Source: Gonapodya sp. JEL0774 (taxonomy: Eukaryota > Monoblepharomycota > Monoblepharidomycetes > Monoblepharidales > Gonapodyaceae). From it: a DNA stretch of 64,000 bases. The notes beneath the pieces are model-generated. The model made no database searches. It was given only the letters and a program-made list of their open reading frames with translations, and was not told the origin of the DNA. Both the position numbers and the translations under genes were made by a program. Of this stretch, positions 62,826 through 64,000 are shown piece after piece. Location: positions 62,001 through 126,000 of the forward strand of contig JADIIX010000002.1 in NCBI GenBank assembly GCA_027604505.1. Direction: 5' to 3'. Numbering within the stretch: the first letter of the stretch is position 1; the number at the start of each line of letters is the position of its first letter.

Positions 62826-64000
62826 ATGTCTGGACGAGAAGGGGAGCCCAAGAGTGCTGAAGGAGGTGGCGGTGGTGGTCATGCAGATTTGCCTCATCGG
62901 GTCCAGCTGTCACTGTCCACATCGTCTAGTCCCCGAGATGCATCGGGTCGATTCCCTCCGCAACATCCGATCCGAGCTAAGACGCCTTCCGTGAACGCTC
63001 GATCTACTTTGCCTGGCAGTGTTCAATCGCCCCCCGGCAACCCCTCCTCTTCGTTCTTTGATCCCTCGTCACCTAGTCGACACATTGGTCTCCCCACACC
63101 ACAGACACCAAATTACCTCGGGAAACGCAAACATGACTATGCCAACTCAGAGATGAAATCTCGAGAGCGCGGACAAACCGCCTCGACGTCTGCAGGCCGT
63201 TCTCGAGACTCATCCACGATAACCACAAGTCCCAACTCGCCCCAGCAAATGCATTTCGGAAGGACCACGGCCCAGGATACACGGACCTCTGCAGCATCGC
63301 ATAGCTCTAAAACTGTGCAGCAGCAACGAAGCTCTGGTTTGTCGGCGACTGCTTCTCGGAAAAGGGAACGTAGTTCTGGAACACCTTTGCCTGCTGAGCG
63401 GGATCATTCGGCAGAACCTGATCAATCAATGATTCTCCCGGTTTCTCTGTTGAATTCTGGGGCGTACAAGGGTAGTACCGGCACCCTTTACAATGTGCTT
63501 CAGTTTAACCCGCAAACAGTCGCAGCTATGGTGAACACAATGAATGGCGATGATACAGAACGAATACGACGGGATGTTGGCGTATCATTACCCACTCCTC
63601 AAAGACTGGTCGAAGCTTATTCAGACCCAAGCGCGTGGGTTACGTCTGTTCCCAAGTTGCCAGCGGCAGGTCAGAGAGCTCCCGGTGCAGTGGGGTCAGC
63701 GGGCATCTCAAAAGGTCGTGTTACTCGACAATTCACATCTCCTTCCTCTCGAATCGAGCTCTCTTCGCAACAACATCTCCCTTTCAAAATTGGGAGACAA
63801 CAGTTGGGACCCTCGAACCCATATAGTGCCGTCCCGGATGCTGCGTCTGTTGTTCCAATTCCGGATCCCACGCTGGTCGAACTCGATCCGAGTCATGGAA
63901 TTGGTTATAAGCTTGTCTCTAATTTTGATCGAGCAATATCCACAGATGATATTGTACCCGGACCAGAACAGGAGCGATCTCTTGTGCGGGCAAAAGCAAG
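62826..64000 (+). CDS. Unrecognised Ser/Pro-rich protein, 3' partial
   Basis: An open frame begins at ATG 62826 (MSGREGEPKSAEGGGGGGH) and stays open to the window edge, at least 391 codons without a stop. Codon use is coding-like throughout. The first 200 residues are low-complexity (Ser, Pro, Thr, Gln, Arg) with many SP/TP sites (SPSSPSRHIGLPTPQTPNYL). A better-conserved-looking segment follows: ILPVSLLNSGAYKGSTGTLY, FNPQTVAAMVNTMNGDD, then a region ending with GYKLVSNFDRAISTDDIV. I do not recognise a domain; the defining part may lie beyond the window. It follows WDR20 on the same strand, 280 nt downstream. Confidence 0.65.
   Translation, partial: MSGREGEPKSAEGGGGGGHADLPHRVQLSLSTSSSPRDASGRFPPQHPIRAKTPSVNARSTLPGSVQSPPGNPSSSFFDPSSPSRHIGLPTPQTPNYLGKRKHDYANSEMKSRERGQTASTSAGRSRDSSTITTSPNSPQQMHFGRTTAQDTRTSAASHSSKTVQQQRSSGLSATASRKRERSSGTPLPAERDHSAEPDQSMILPVSLLNSGAYKGSTGTLYNVLQFNPQTVAAMVNTMNGDDTERIRRDVGVSLPTPQRLVEAYSDPSAWVTSVPKLPAAGQRAPGAVGSAGISKGRVTRQFTSPSSRIELSSQQHLPFKIGRQQLGPSNPYSAVPDAASVVPIPDPTLVELDPSHGIGYKLVSNFDRAISTDDIVPGPEQERSLVRAKA

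Overview
The window looks like nuclear DNA from a filamentous or zoosporic fungus, most likely an early-diverging (chytrid-like) lineage. Genes are broken by many short GT-AG introns (about 40-100 nt, often with a CTAAC/CTAAT-like branch site shortly before the acceptor). Fungal markers include a five-motif chitin deacetylase, a Rim13/PalB-type calpain and a CreC/WDR20-type protein. A WDR92 (DNAAF10) orthologue, a dynein-arm assembly factor, points to a fungus that still builds a motile flagellum. I see no rRNA, tRNA, CRISPR array, transposon or viral remnant. The assignment to a lineage is inference; the fungal character rests on the gene set and intron style.

Layout, left to right: a ZC2HC1 zinc-finger gene cut by the left edge (+); chitin deacetylase (-); pirin (+); mitochondrial ornithine carrier (-); Sec14/CSR1-like lipid-transfer protein (+); GARP subunit VPS53 (-); a fatty acid hydroxylase/sterol desaturase superfamily enzyme (+); an unrecognised 513-aa protein with a KEN box (+); calpain-7/Rim13 (-); glia maturation factor (-) divergent from WDR92 (+); peroxisomal PXMP4 (-) divergent from exonuclease 1 (+); DNA polymerase delta subunit 2 (+); an unrecognised protein (+); octanoyltransferase (-); APC/C subunit 1 (-); a MYST acetyltransferase with a very long N-terminal extension (-); a small unknown gene (-); two neighbouring secreted Cys-rich proteins, one with a long polyproline run and a 9-N assembly gap (-); an ARM-repeat plus BTB protein resembling ARMC5 (+); an F-box-like protein (+); SEC12 (-) divergent from WDR20/CreC (+); and a partial unknown gene running off the right edge (+).

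Most genes are conserved housekeeping genes and do not form a pathway cluster. Loose themes are DNA replication/repair (EXO1 next to POLD2), regulated proteolysis (APC1, F-box-like, ARM-BTB, WDR20, calpain), early secretory and Golgi traffic (SEC12, VPS53, CSR1-like) and mitochondrial metabolism (ornithine carrier, octanoyltransferase). The least explained parts are the tandem secreted Cys-rich pair (49.3-51.8 kb), the KEN-box protein (18.2-19.9 kb), the gene at 34.2-35.7 kb, the terminal partial gene, and the C-terminus of SEC12, where splicing is predicted to create a KDEL-like tetrapeptide. Exon boundaries given are read by eye from frame, GT/AG sites and family similarity; where I could not resolve them I say so.
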